DNA of 42,703 bases from a virus: positions 1 to 42,703 of the IMG/VR virus record IMGVR_UViG_3300026533_000008, one strand, 5' to 3'. The position numbers and the translations under genes were made by a program. This document shows positions 1 to 7,769 of the stretch, piece after piece (the stretch's first letter is position 1; the number at the start of each line of letters is the position of its first letter). The notes below the pieces were generated by a model. It made no database searches and had not been told where the DNA came from. It saw nothing but the letters and a program-made list of their open reading frames with translations.

Positions 1-136
1 AATTAGCTCTACACTTAGAGTGGATTTCAAGCTTTGAAGAAATATATCTATGGTTTGATAATGATGAGCCTGGTAGAAAAGGTGTAGAAGAGTGTATTAA
101 TATACTCCCTATAGAGAAGGTTAGGATTATAAGACA
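1..136. repeat. Terminal overlap, left copy (contig closes to a circle)
   Basis: Positions 1-136 match 42568-42703 base for base except at position 10 (T here, G at 42577), so 126 bases from 11 to 136 are identical. Both copies lie inside the primase-helicase reading frame and keep it open across the junction. The mismatch changes a Leu codon (CTA, here) to an Arg codon (CGA, right copy). This is best read as an assembly overlap of a circularly closed contig rather than a natural end. The non-redundant length is 42567 bases. Confidence 0.93.
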
Positions 137-1100
137 TCCTGACTATAAAGATGCCAATGACTTACTAATACATAAAGGTAAGCCAAGCATCATAAATGCT
201 TTCTACAATGCAGAGCCATACAAACCAGAAGGTATATGTATTCCTTTAGATATTATGGAAGATGCTTTAAAACCAGTTGAGGTTGGAAGACCTTGGTTCT
301 TTGAGAAGCTATCCACTATAACATATGGAAGAAGATTAGGAGAGATTGTATCTCTAGGAGCTGGTGTATCTGTAGGTAAAACTGATGTTGTAATGACTTC
401 AATTGCTTATGACTTAAAACAAGGATACAAGGTAGGTACATTCATGTTAGAACAATCAACGAGAGAAACTCTTTTAAGAATCTCTGGGAAGATTGATGAT
501 TGTTTCTATCATTTACCTAATCAAGAGAACAGTGACCCAGTGAAACTAAAGAAAACAATACAAGATATTGATGGATTATACATCTATGATAACTTCGGTA
601 TGATTGACTGGGATACAATCTCAAGTAAGATTAGATTTATGAAACACTCATTTGGTGTTGAACACTTCTATATAGATAACCTAACAGCTTTAAATGCAGC
701 TGCTGATGATGAACGTAGAAACCTTGATAAGCTTATGGCTGAGGTTGCTGGGTTAGCTCAAGAGTTAAATGTATGGATACTATTAGTAAGTCACCTTAAC
801 CCACCTAAGACTGGTAATTCCCATGAACAAGGTGGTAAGGTTGAACAGAATCAGTTTACAGGTTCTCGTAGTATTATGAGATGGTCAGCATTGATGTTAG
901 GTGTAGAGAGAAATACAATAGCTGAAGATGTTGATGAACGACAGAAAGGCTTGATAAGAGTTATTAAGGATAGGTTCAGTGGAGAGGCTACAGGTCAAAC
1001 CATAGGCTTTAGGTATGATATGGGAACTGGTCAGTTACTAGAGAGTGACGATATAGACCAGTTACTTGATGAAGAAGATAATGAAAGTGAGGATTTTTAA
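3..1100 (+). CDS. DNA primase-helicase, C-terminal part (T7 gp4-like)
   Basis: This is the 3' two thirds of a gene whose start is at 42042 at the other end of the contig. Joined across the terminal overlap the protein has 541 residues, against 566 for T7 gp4A. Visible here are the end of the TOPRIM primase domain (DNDEPGRKG, a metal-binding acidic patch) and a RecA-like helicase domain with the Walker A segment GAGVSVGKT, a DNL Walker B region and SHLNPPK near the expected arginine/glutamine switch. The tail is acidic and ends in Phe (ESEDF), as in T7 gp4, where the terminal Phe contacts the DNA polymerase. The protein unwinds DNA 5' to 3' and primes the lagging strand. It is followed two bases later by a small gene and then the DNA polymerase, as in a T7 replication operon. 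Confidence 0.95.
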   Translation, partial: LALHLEWISSFEEIYLWFDNDEPGRKGVEECINILPIEKVRIIRHPDYKDANDLLIHKGKPSIINAFYNAEPYKPEGICIPLDIMEDALKPVEVGRPWFFEKLSTITYGRRLGEIVSLGAGVSVGKTDVVMTSIAYDLKQGYKVGTFMLEQSTRETLLRISGKIDDCFYHLPNQENSDPVKLKKTIQDIDGLYIYDNFGMIDWDTISSKIRFMKHSFGVEHFYIDNLTALNAAADDERRNLDKLMAEVAGLAQELNVWILLVSHLNPPKTGNSHEQGGKVEQNQFTGSRSIMRWSALMLGVERNTIAEDVDERQKGLIRVIKDRFSGEATGQTIGFRYDMGTGQLLESDDIDQLLDEEDNESEDF

Positions 1101-1101
1101 G

Positions 1102-1227
1102 ATGGATAAAGCTACATTAAAATTATTACGTAAACTAGCTACGATAAATGACTTAATATTGAATGAAGGTTATCCAGCTAGAGACCTTCCAGATAGATTA
1201 TGGGAAGCCTGGGAGCTGTGTGAATAA
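1102..1227 (+). CDS. Small hypothetical protein, 41 aa
   Basis: A short open frame starts one base after the primase-helicase stop, and its TAA overlaps the next ATG (TAATG at 1225-1229). This fits translational coupling on a tightly packed transcript. The peptide begins MDKATLKLLRKL, is probably helical with a basic front half, and has an acidic, Trp-rich end (LWEAWELCE). It has no recognisable domain. The tight packing with real genes on both sides is the main reason to believe it is translated. A GAGG at 1089-1092 can serve as its ribosome binding site. Confidence 0.6.
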   Translation: MDKATLKLLRKLATINDLILNEGYPARDLPDRLWEAWELCE

Positions 1228-1436
1228 TGAAAAGAAGATTTGATATGTTAGGGAATGAGATATTCATTGGTGATAAAGTTATTACTTATTTATCACAACG
1301 AGGTAAAAGCAGAAACGCTGGATTAGTGGTAGCTACTATTACTGCTTTTACGCCTAAAGCTATAAGAACTGATATAGGTCTTAAAGGTTGTGTTGTTTTA
1401 ATTACTAAGCAAAATGACAATGAAGTTGATAGATAA
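1227..1436 (+). CDS. Small hypothetical protein, 69 aa
   Basis: A 69-residue basic protein lies between the 41-aa gene and DNA polymerase, sharing stop/start bases with both neighbours (TAATG at each junction). The sequence GDKVITYLSQRGKSRNAGLVV followed by beta-strand-like hydrophobic stretches and KGCVVLITK suggests a small beta barrel of the KOW or SH3-like kind, which often binds nucleic acid or protein. That is a shape-based guess only. The position between helicase and polymerase suggests an accessory replication role, but nothing in the sequence proves it. Confidence 0.75.
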   Translation: MKRRFDMLGNEIFIGDKVITYLSQRGKSRNAGLVVATITAFTPKAIRTDIGLKGCVVLITKQNDNEVDR

Positions 1437-3319
1437 TGAGACGCTTAGTATATGATTTAGAGACCAACGGACTATTGTATGAAACTACAGAGATACACTG
1501 TGGTACTATATACGACTTAGATTCTAAAGAGTCCTTTATGTATAGTGATAATGAATCAATGGTAGGTAGAGATGGTAACATACAAGATATGTTATGTAAC
1601 CTACAAGCTGCTGATGTAATCATAGGCCATAACATCATTAAGTTTGATAACATGGTAATACAAAAGTTATATGGTATTAACCTAAGCAAAGAGGTTGAGT
1701 GTATTGATACATTAATTCTTAGTAAACTTAAGTACCCTGACACTATGAAGTTAGATGCTAGAAGACCTGCAATGCCTCCAAAGCTTAAAGGTAAGCATAG
1801 TCTAGCTGCATGGGGTTATAGAACTAAAACTATGAAAGATGATTACTCTGGTGAGTGGCATACATTAAACCAAGAGATGTTTGATTACTGTAGACAAGAT
1901 GGAGTAGCAACTGCTGCGATATACAACCACTTCCTAGATAAAGGAATGCCTCCTCAGGAAGCTATAGACCTTGAACAACAGTTTGCACATATCATAGCTC
2001 GACAAGAGTTATATGGTGTATTGTTTGATGTTAAAGCAGCACAGAAACTTCATGTAGAACTTGAAGAAGCTAAACTTACTATGGAACAGGAAGTATTTAA
2101 TGTATTTAAACCATTACCTATCTTTACAAAGAAGAATGAAATCAAGAATAAGACTAAGAAAGATGGTGGTATATCTGCTGTGTATCAAAAGCAACTTGAT
2201 AAAGGTTTCTACTTTAATAAAGAGGGTGTATGGGGAGTTGATGTAATTACTGAGTTTAACCCAGGGTCACGACAGCACATAGCGTATTGGATGAAAACCT
2301 TATTCAACTGGGAGTCACCAGAGAAAACTGATAAAGGAAACCCAGTTATCAATGAAGGAATACTTAAAGGTGTTAAGGATATACCAGAGGCACATACACT
2401 AGCTACTTATTTTAATGTTACAAAGATATTAGGTCAGTTAGCTTTAGGGCCTCAGGCATGGCTTAAGCAAGTTAGAGATGATGGTAGAATACATGGAAGT
2501 GTAGATACACTAGGAGCAGTTACTCGTAGATGTACTCACAGTCGTCCTAACATGGCTCAGATACCTTCAGCTAAACACAATGATGATGGTGCTATTATGG
2601 GTATTGAAGGAGGCTTTGGTGTTGAATCAAGGTCTTTGTTTATAGCTAAAGAAGGATACAAAATAGTTGGGTGTGATGCAAGTGGTTTGGAACTACGTGT
2701 ATTAGCTCATTTTATGGCTAAATATGATGGAGGAGCTTATGGAAAAACAATATTGGATGGAGACATACACACCGCAAACCAAAAAGCTGCTGGACTCCCT
2801 ACAAGGAACAATGCTAAGACTTTCATCTACGGTTTCCTCTATGGGGCTGGAGCAGCGAAACTGGGGGAGATTGTTGGCGGAGGATTTAAAGAAGGTGATA
2901 GACTTAAAAAGAGATTCCTTAGAAAGTTACCAGCTATCGCAAAGCTTGGAGAAGCTGTTGTCGGAGCAGTTAAGAAGAATGGAACACTAAAGGCTCTTGA
3001 TGGAAATCCTTATTTAATTAGGAGTGAACATAGTGCATTGAATGTATTGCTCCAAGGAGCTGGAGCTTTAGTTATGAAATACTGGAACGTAGAGTGTGAT
3101 AGATATTTTCAAGAAGATATGGGGCTTACACCTGGTATTGATTATGAACAGGTACTGTCAATTCACGATGAGTGTCAGTGGGAAGTTAAGGAAGAGTATG
3201 TAGAGGACTTCAAGAAAGCTACAGAACATTGTTTCCATAGGGTAACAGAACAATTAGGATTTAGGATAAGATTAGATGGAGAAGCAAAATCAGGAGCAAC
3301 TTGGTATGAAACCCACTAG
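1436..3319 (+). CDS. DNA polymerase I family, T7 gp5-like
   Basis: Replicative family A DNA polymerase with 3'-5' proofreading, 627 aa (T7 gp5 is 704). The exonuclease motifs are clear: YDLETNGL near residue 6 (Exo I), GHNIIKFDN near residue 65 (Exo II) and YCRQDG near residue 155 (Exo III). The polymerase motifs follow: CDASGLELR (A), RNNAKTFIYGFLYGAG (B, O-helix) and SIHDE (C). The protein ends in His, as T7 gp5 does. It is about 77 residues shorter than T7 gp5. Part of this loss falls where T7 carries its thioredoxin-binding loop: a Lys-rich insert is still present around residues 215-250 but is shorter. Codon use in about 2720-2990 looks different from the rest of the gene (more C/G at third positions). 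Confidence 0.97.
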   Translation: MRRLVYDLETNGLLYETTEIHCGTIYDLDSKESFMYSDNESMVGRDGNIQDMLCNLQAADVIIGHNIIKFDNMVIQKLYGINLSKEVECIDTLILSKLKYPDTMKLDARRPAMPPKLKGKHSLAAWGYRTKTMKDDYSGEWHTLNQEMFDYCRQDGVATAAIYNHFLDKGMPPQEAIDLEQQFAHIIARQELYGVLFDVKAAQKLHVELEEAKLTMEQEVFNVFKPLPIFTKKNEIKNKTKKDGGISAVYQKQLDKGFYFNKEGVWGVDVITEFNPGSRQHIAYWMKTLFNWESPEKTDKGNPVINEGILKGVKDIPEAHTLATYFNVTKILGQLALGPQAWLKQVRDDGRIHGSVDTLGAVTRRCTHSRPNMAQIPSAKHNDDGAIMGIEGGFGVESRSLFIAKEGYKIVGCDASGLELRVLAHFMAKYDGGAYGKTILDGDIHTANQKAAGLPTRNNAKTFIYGFLYGAGAAKLGEIVGGGFKEGDRLKKRFLRKLPAIAKLGEAVVGAVKKNGTLKALDGNPYLIRSEHSALNVLLQGAGALVMKYWNVECDRYFQEDMGLTPGIDYEQVLSIHDECQWEVKEEYVEDFKKATEHCFHRVTEQLGFRIRLDGEAKSGATWYETH

Positions 3320-3713
3320 AATGTGTAGACATTGTGGTAAGGAGTCAATGGATTTAACATTATATAGAAAATGTAATACAAAATTAGGTTATGCTAATGA
3401 ATGTAAAGAGTGTATAAATAGAATTAATAGGGAGCTATGGAAAGACCCTAAGAGTCCTAGGAAGAAATTTCAATTAGCTACTAGATATAAATGTACTCCA
3501 GATGAATATACAGAACGTATGGCTTCTTCTAATTGCTGTGAGATATGTGGTAAGATTAACGAGCTTTGTTATGACCATTGCCATACTACAATGAAGTTCA
3601 GAGGTGTTATATGTAGGTCATGTAATAAAGCTATAGGACAATTAGGTGATACAGCAGACTCTGTATTAAAAGCATATAAGTATTTAGAAAGGTTTGAAGA
3701 TGAAGCGAAATAG
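3306..3713 (+). CDS. HNH homing-type endonuclease, endonuclease VII-like (copy 1)
   Basis: A free-standing nuclease of about 135 aa. The N-terminus carries a zinc-ribbon-like CRHC...CKEC pair and the C-terminal half a recombination endonuclease VII-type treble clef: CEICG, then LCYDHCH (catalytic His), then FRGVICRSCNKAIGQLGD. It is probably a mobile intron-less homing endonuclease that cuts DNA near its own insertion point. The start at 3306 is chosen because AGGAG at 3292-3296 lies nine bases upstream and the encoded head matches the sister copies; ATG 3321 and upstream start codons remain possible. The gene overlaps the DNA polymerase end by 14 bases and the nrdA start by 14 bases. It is clearly paralogous to the gene at 5427, on the other side of nrdA. 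Confidence 0.88.
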   Translation: MKPTRMCRHCGKESMDLTLYRKCNTKLGYANECKECINRINRELWKDPKSPRKKFQLATRYKCTPDEYTERMASSNCCEICGKINELCYDHCHTTMKFRGVICRSCNKAIGQLGDTADSVLKAYKYLERFEDEAK

Positions 3714-5436
3714 AGGATGGGGTAATTTACCTAAATTTAGTCAAGATATGTTTGAAGAGCGTTACTTCCTAGAAGATGAGAATTACGATGAGTGGTTAAC
3801 TAGAATGTCTAAGTATGCTGATGATGAGCCGATGGCTGAGAGAATTAAAGATTATATAAGTAATTATTGGTTTATGCCTAGTACACCAGTAAGCTCTAAC
3901 GGTAACTCACCAGAACGAGGATTACCTATCAGCTGTTATGTTAATGAAGTACCTGATAATAAGGAGGGGATATTTGGAAAATACACAGAAAACAACTGGC
4001 TCGGTGCAGCAGGAGGTGGCATCGGAACTTCTTGGTCAAACGTTAGAGGAATTGGAGAGCGAGTTGGAATTAACGGTAGGTCTTCTGGCATCATCCCGTT
4101 CATCAAGGTATCAGATTCTTCAACACTTGCGGTTAGTCAAGGGGGACTTAGACGAGCTAGTCAAGCAGTATACCTCGATATTAATCACCCTGAAATCGAA
4201 GAGTTTATAGATGTTAGAAAACCTACAGGTGATGCTAACAGAAGAAGTCTTAATGTTCACCATGGAGTTGTTATCACTGATAGTTTTATGGCTTGTGTTG
4301 AAGCTAGAACTACATATCAGCTAGTAAGCCCTAAGGATAACAAGGTAGTTAGAGAACTAGATGCCTTTGATGTATTTAAAAAGATATTGGTTAGTAGAAT
4401 GGAAACTGGAGAACCTTACATATTATTTAAAGATAATGTTAATAGATTAAAACCTGATGAATACAAAGCTAAGAACTGGGATGTTACTATGAGTAACCTA
4501 TGTGCAGAAATAACATTGCATACAGAACCTGACTATACTGGTGTATGTTGTTTAGCTAGTCTAAACTTAGAGTACTTTGATGAATACAAACAAGACTTAA
4601 ATCAAGTTGTATATGATTGTACAAGATTCTTAGATAATGTATTAACTGATTTCATTAATCTTACTGAAGATAAACCAGGTTTTGAAGCAGCAAGAAAGTC
4701 TGCTATGTACGAGAGAAGTATTGGCCTTGGTGTTATGGGATTCCATAGTATGTTACAGAGTAAAAATATACCTTGGGAATCTCCAATGGCTAAAGGATTG
4801 AACCTTAGTGTGTTTAAAGCTATTAAAGAAGCTACAGAGTTAGCTAACCTTGAGGCAGCTTGTAGGTATGGTGCGAGTCCTTTAGGTGTTGAGACACTTA
4901 CAGGTAAGAGGAATACACATACAACAAGTATAGCACCTACAGCTTCTATAAGTACTTTATGTAATGGTACGAGTCAAGGTATTGACCCTAGATTAGCTAA
5001 TGGTTATATACATAAAACTAATATAGGTAGTTATACGATAAAGAATAAGTATCTTGAAAGCTTACTGCTTACTAAGTGTAATGTAGACCATACAACAACT
5101 TGGAAGTCTATCATAAAACATGGAGGTTCGGTACAGCACCTTGACTTCCTAACGGACTATGAGAAGGATGTATTTAAAACAGCTATTGAGTTGAATCAGT
5201 TTGTAACTGTAGACTTAGCAGCTGATAGAGCTCCTTGTATAGACCAAGCACAGAGTGTAAACCTTTTCATACCTTCAGATGAAGATGTAGAGAATGTATA
5301 CAACCTACATGTTAGAGCTTGGAAACAAGGTGTTAAGAGTTTATATTACTGTAGGTCTACTGCAGCAGTTAGAGGTGATGGTGGTTCTAAGGAACGAGAG
5401 ATTATAGCAGTTGATGAGTGTTTATCATGTCAGTAG
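3700..5436 (+). CDS. nrdA: Ribonucleoside-diphosphate reductase large subunit, class Ia
   Basis: Reduces ribonucleoside diphosphates to deoxy forms together with the small subunit at 5821. Catalytic residues are visible: a first redox Cys at about 79 (GLPISCY), Asn266, Cys268 and Glu270 in the MSNLCAE active-site loop, a second redox Cys near 283 (GVCCLASLN), a radical-relay Tyr pair (LYYCRS) and C-terminal shuttle cysteines in CLSCQ at the very end. The protein has 578 aa against about 760 for E. coli NrdA and starts directly at the catalytic part, so the ATP-cone regulatory domain is missing. ATG 3700 is preferred (AAAGG seven bases upstream) over a TTG at 3694. The region of about 3960-4210 uses unusual codons for this genome. 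HNH genes abut both ends. Confidence 0.96.
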   Translation: MKRNRGWGNLPKFSQDMFEERYFLEDENYDEWLTRMSKYADDEPMAERIKDYISNYWFMPSTPVSSNGNSPERGLPISCYVNEVPDNKEGIFGKYTENNWLGAAGGGIGTSWSNVRGIGERVGINGRSSGIIPFIKVSDSSTLAVSQGGLRRASQAVYLDINHPEIEEFIDVRKPTGDANRRSLNVHHGVVITDSFMACVEARTTYQLVSPKDNKVVRELDAFDVFKKILVSRMETGEPYILFKDNVNRLKPDEYKAKNWDVTMSNLCAEITLHTEPDYTGVCCLASLNLEYFDEYKQDLNQVVYDCTRFLDNVLTDFINLTEDKPGFEAARKSAMYERSIGLGVMGFHSMLQSKNIPWESPMAKGLNLSVFKAIKEATELANLEAACRYGASPLGVETLTGKRNTHTTSIAPTASISTLCNGTSQGIDPRLANGYIHKTNIGSYTIKNKYLESLLLTKCNVDHTTTWKSIIKHGGSVQHLDFLTDYEKDVFKTAIELNQFVTVDLAADRAPCIDQAQSVNLFIPSDEDVENVYNLHVRAWKQGVKSLYYCRSTAAVRGDGGSKEREIIAVDECLSCQ

Positions 5437-5837
5437 TACTTAGAAAGTGTAGGATTTGTAGTAAAGAAGCAATAACAGTTGAGGATTTAGAAGGCTTCAC
5501 TAAGAATAATAAGAGTCCTTATGGTAGAACTACTTTATGTAAGCCTTGTGGTAGTATTCAAAGTAGTAAAGCCCCTAGACATTCCAGATATAAGAATGTA
5601 TATGGAATAACTGCAGATGAGTATAAACGATGTATGGCGACAGCAACCTGTTGTAATAAGTGCGGCAGTATAGATAGCTTATGTTATGACCACGACCATA
5701 ATAAAAAAGGTATTGTAGCTTTTAGAGGTGTCTTATGTAGACAATGTAATCAAGCTATAGGACAGTTAGGTGATACAGAAGAAGGTATCTTACAAGCATT
5801 ACAATATCTAAGGAGATATAATGAGCAATTTAATTAA
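5427..5837 (+). CDS. HNH homing-type endonuclease, endonuclease VII-like (copy 2)
   Basis: A 136-aa paralogue of the nuclease at 3306, with the same plan: CRIC...CKPC head, then CNKCG, LCYDHDH and FRGVLCRQCNQAIGQLGD. It starts inside the last codons of nrdA (10-base overlap) and its own last codons overlap the nrdB start at 5821 and contain that gene's ribosome binding site AAGGAG. A GTG at 5418 is an alternative start; ATG 5427 gives the N-terminus most like the sister proteins. Its role is presumably homing next to a conserved RNR gene. It is most likely free-standing rather than an intron product, because both flanking RNR genes look intact. Confidence 0.88.
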   Translation: MSVVLRKCRICSKEAITVEDLEGFTKNNKSPYGRTTLCKPCGSIQSSKAPRHSRYKNVYGITADEYKRCMATATCCNKCGSIDSLCYDHDHNKKGIVAFRGVLCRQCNQAIGQLGDTEEGILQALQYLRRYNEQFN

Positions 5838-6828
5838 AGGAGAGTCTAAAATTTTTAAGCCTTTCCATTATCCCTGGGCGTTTGAAGCCTACAGATTACA
5901 TGAAAGTAGTCATTGGTTAGCTACGGAAATACCACTAGCTGATGATGTACAGGATTTTGGTAAAGCTTCTAAAGAAGAACAAGTATTTATAGAGAATGTT
6001 ATGAAGATGTTCACTACTAATGATATAGCAGCCTCACAGGGCTATACAGGGCTTCTACGTATCTTTAAGCCAACAGAGGTAGTTATGATGCTTTCAAGCT
6101 TTGCAGCACGAGAGGCATGTCATATAGATGCTTATAGTCTATTTACAGAGACATTAGGTTTTGATGATGATATATACAAAGACTTCTTAGATATACCAGA
6201 GATGTCAATCAAAACTGATTACCTAGATAAAGCTAAGGTTAAGAAATACGAAGACTATAAGTCAGTAGGTTTATCTGATATACAAGTGGATAAACAATAC
6301 AGAAGAGATGTTGCTAGGATGTTAGCAGTATATGGAGGATGCTTAGAAGGTATTGAATTGTTTGCACAGTTTGCTATGTTATTACAATATCAGTTTGACA
6401 ATAAATACAAAGGTTTATGTCAGATAGTAGACTATAGTATCAAAGATGAATCACAACATCAGATTAATAATAGTAAGTTATTTAGAACTTTTGTAGCTGA
6501 GAACAGTGATATTTGGGATGACGACTTAAAGTATGATATATATCAAGCAGTACGAGAGGTTGTAGCTCAAGAAGAAGTTATGATTGACTACCTTAATCCT
6601 CCTCATATGGATAATGAGGTATGTAAACAGTACGTTAAGTATCAAGCAGACAATGCTTTAAAACTTTTAGGTATGAAACCTAATTACAATATAATAGATA
6701 ACCCTCTTCCTTTTATGGATGAAGTGTTAGGTGGTGTTAGTCTTGTAAACTTCTTTGAGAATAGAGTTACAGATTATGGTAAAGGAACTCTTACAGGTTC
6801 TTGGGATAAATTAAAAGGAAAGAAATAA
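5821..6828 (+). CDS. nrdB: Ribonucleoside-diphosphate reductase small subunit, class Ia
   Basis: Holds the di-iron/tyrosyl-radical cofactor that activates NrdA. The ferritin-like fold ligands can be placed by analogy with E. coli NrdB: Asp68 (TTNDIAASQG), Glu98 and His101 in REACH, the radical Tyr105 three residues after that His, Glu176 (CLEGIELF), then Glu210 and His213 in DESQH. Length 335 aa is usual for phage R2 proteins. Translation starts at ATG 5821 behind a strong AAGGAG that is part of the upstream nuclease gene. The MazG-like gene follows two bases after the stop. With nrdA it makes a complete aerobic enzyme; no glutaredoxin or thioredoxin gene is seen nearby, so the host presumably supplies electrons. 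Confidence 0.96.
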   Translation: MSNLIKGESKIFKPFHYPWAFEAYRLHESSHWLATEIPLADDVQDFGKASKEEQVFIENVMKMFTTNDIAASQGYTGLLRIFKPTEVVMMLSSFAAREACHIDAYSLFTETLGFDDDIYKDFLDIPEMSIKTDYLDKAKVKKYEDYKSVGLSDIQVDKQYRRDVARMLAVYGGCLEGIELFAQFAMLLQYQFDNKYKGLCQIVDYSIKDESQHQINNSKLFRTFVAENSDIWDDDLKYDIYQAVREVVAQEEVMIDYLNPPHMDNEVCKQYVKYQADNALKLLGMKPNYNIIDNPLPFMDEVLGGVSLVNFFENRVTDYGKGTLTGSWDKLKGKK

Positions 6829-6829
6829 T

Positions 6830-7300
6830 ATGCAAATAGCTAAATGGAATTACACAAGAAACAATACAAACTTTAACCCTGAGGTTGAACACAGAATGCT
6901 GAGAGAAGAAGCATTAGAATTTAAGTATGGGATGGATATGTATTTCGTAAGAGATACTATAAGTAACTTAGAGCATAACGAACAGGCAAGAGTTACCGCT
7001 ATAATTGAGATGGTAGATGCCTGGGCTGACTTCTATTTTGTATTATCTGGGAGTATCTATAAGTCATTAGGTACTCACGAAGCTTTCGACTTCGACCACT
7101 ACAGAACACAGGAGCGTTATATGTATAATTTATTAACAACTGATTTAGAAATACCTTGTGATGTACTTGATAACTGTCTTCAAGTTGTTATAGATGCTAA
7201 CAACGCTAAAGGAGCTAAGAAGCTTGATGGTAAGGTACAGAAAGGTGATAACTGGAAAGACCCTAAAGATGTTATAGCAGCTATCTTGGAGGTACTATAA
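6830..7300 (+). CDS. MazG-like nucleotide pyrophosphohydrolase
   Basis: A 156-aa all-alpha protein with the metal-binding arrangement of the MazG/HisE superfamily: EEALE at residues 26-30 and EMVDAWAD at 60-67, where paired Glu and Asp side chains would hold Mg2+ for hydrolysis of a nucleoside triphosphate to monophosphate and pyrophosphate. The C-terminal segment ANNAKGAKKLDGKVQKGDNW resembles the Asn-Lys-rich tail of phage members that also act on nucleotides. The context, between nrdB and a DUF5664 gene, fits nucleotide-pool control. The substrate (dUTP, dGTP, ppGpp or other) cannot be read from the sequence. It shares its stop with the next start (TAATG). Confidence 0.78.
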   Translation: MQIAKWNYTRNNTNFNPEVEHRMLREEALEFKYGMDMYFVRDTISNLEHNEQARVTAIIEMVDAWADFYFVLSGSIYKSLGTHEAFDFDHYRTQERYMYNLLTTDLEIPCDVLDNCLQVVIDANNAKGAKKLDGKVQKGDNWKDPKDVIAAILEVL

Positions 7301-7659
7301 TGAAAACATCTTTAGGAAGCTTAAAGAAGTTTGACTCAGGTAAGCCTATGGTAAGCTTGGTAGAACCTAAGTTTATCTTAGGGATTGCTGATATACTTAC
7401 ATTTGGGGCTGAGAAGTATGGTAAGAATAACTGGAAGTTAGCTAAAGAAGATGACATGGCTAGATACAAAGATGCTTTAATGAGACACCTTATGAGCTAC
7501 CTTGATGGTGAGCTGTTAGACCCTGAGAGTGGTAAACCTCATCTACATCATATTGGTTGTAACTTAATGTTCTTAGAGTACTTTGATAGACAACCAAAGA
7601 CTCATGGACTTGAAGAGTTCATACACGAGGTACAATATGGGAATGCTGGAGATGTCTGA
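7300..7659 (+). CDS. DUF5664-type protein (dATP/dGTP diphosphohydrolase N-terminal-like)
   Basis: A 119-aa protein with the hallmarks of the DUF5664 family: a start of the form KKFDSGKPMVSLVEP, then LTFGAEKYGKNNW, RYKDALMRHLMSYLDGE, DPESGKPHLHHIGCNLMFLEYF. The conserved His/Asp/Glu residues would form a metal-bound all-alpha pocket like that of MazG proteins. Pfam associates this family with dATP/dGTP diphosphohydrolase activity in some phages; whether that reaction applies here is inference. It lies in the same transcript as RNR and MazG-like genes, overlapping the former by the TAATG junction and the next small gene by 23 bases. Confidence 0.82.
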   Translation: MKTSLGSLKKFDSGKPMVSLVEPKFILGIADILTFGAEKYGKNNWKLAKEDDMARYKDALMRHLMSYLDGELLDPESGKPHLHHIGCNLMFLEYFDRQPKTHGLEEFIHEVQYGNAGDV

Positions 7660-7765
7660 GAAAATATACCTAACGAATAAAGAGAAAGTTGTAATGATGT
7701 GTCACAATGGAGATATTCCCGAGGCACTTCTAAATAAGATAGTAGATACCTACTGGAAAGGATAA
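7637..7765 (+). CDS. Small hypothetical protein, 42 aa
   Basis: A 42-residue frame overlaps the end of the DUF5664 gene and stops five bases before the exonuclease gene. ATG 7637 is preferred because CGAGG lies six bases upstream; in-frame ATGs at 7643 and 7652 are alternatives. The peptide is helical in character (SEKIYLTNKEKVVMM, then ALLNKIVDTYW) and has no recognised domain. Overlap with neighbouring real genes on a compact transcript is its main support. Confidence 0.55.
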   Translation: MGMLEMSEKIYLTNKEKVVMMCHNGDIPEALLNKIVDTYWKG

Positions 7766-7769
7766 GACA

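Noticed and set aside
345-362. AGATTAGGAGAGA in the helicase gene as a promoter
   Set aside because: Only part of the core is present (no GGACAT) and it is coding sequence with ordinary codons.
2724-4210. Extra + strand frames at 2724-2990 and 3938-4210
   Set aside because: They overlap DNA polymerase and nrdA in other frames, in stretches with unusual codon use. The conserved motifs belong to the long frames.
3306-5837. HNH genes as parts of group I introns in nrdA or DNA polymerase
   Set aside because: The flanking genes are full-length with intact motifs, and the nuclease genes overlap them without intron-sized DNA between.
7583-7765. Longer version of the 42-aa gene starting at 7583
   Set aside because: It would overlap the DUF5664 gene by 77 bases and has no ribosome binding site; ATG 7637 has CGAGG at good spacing.
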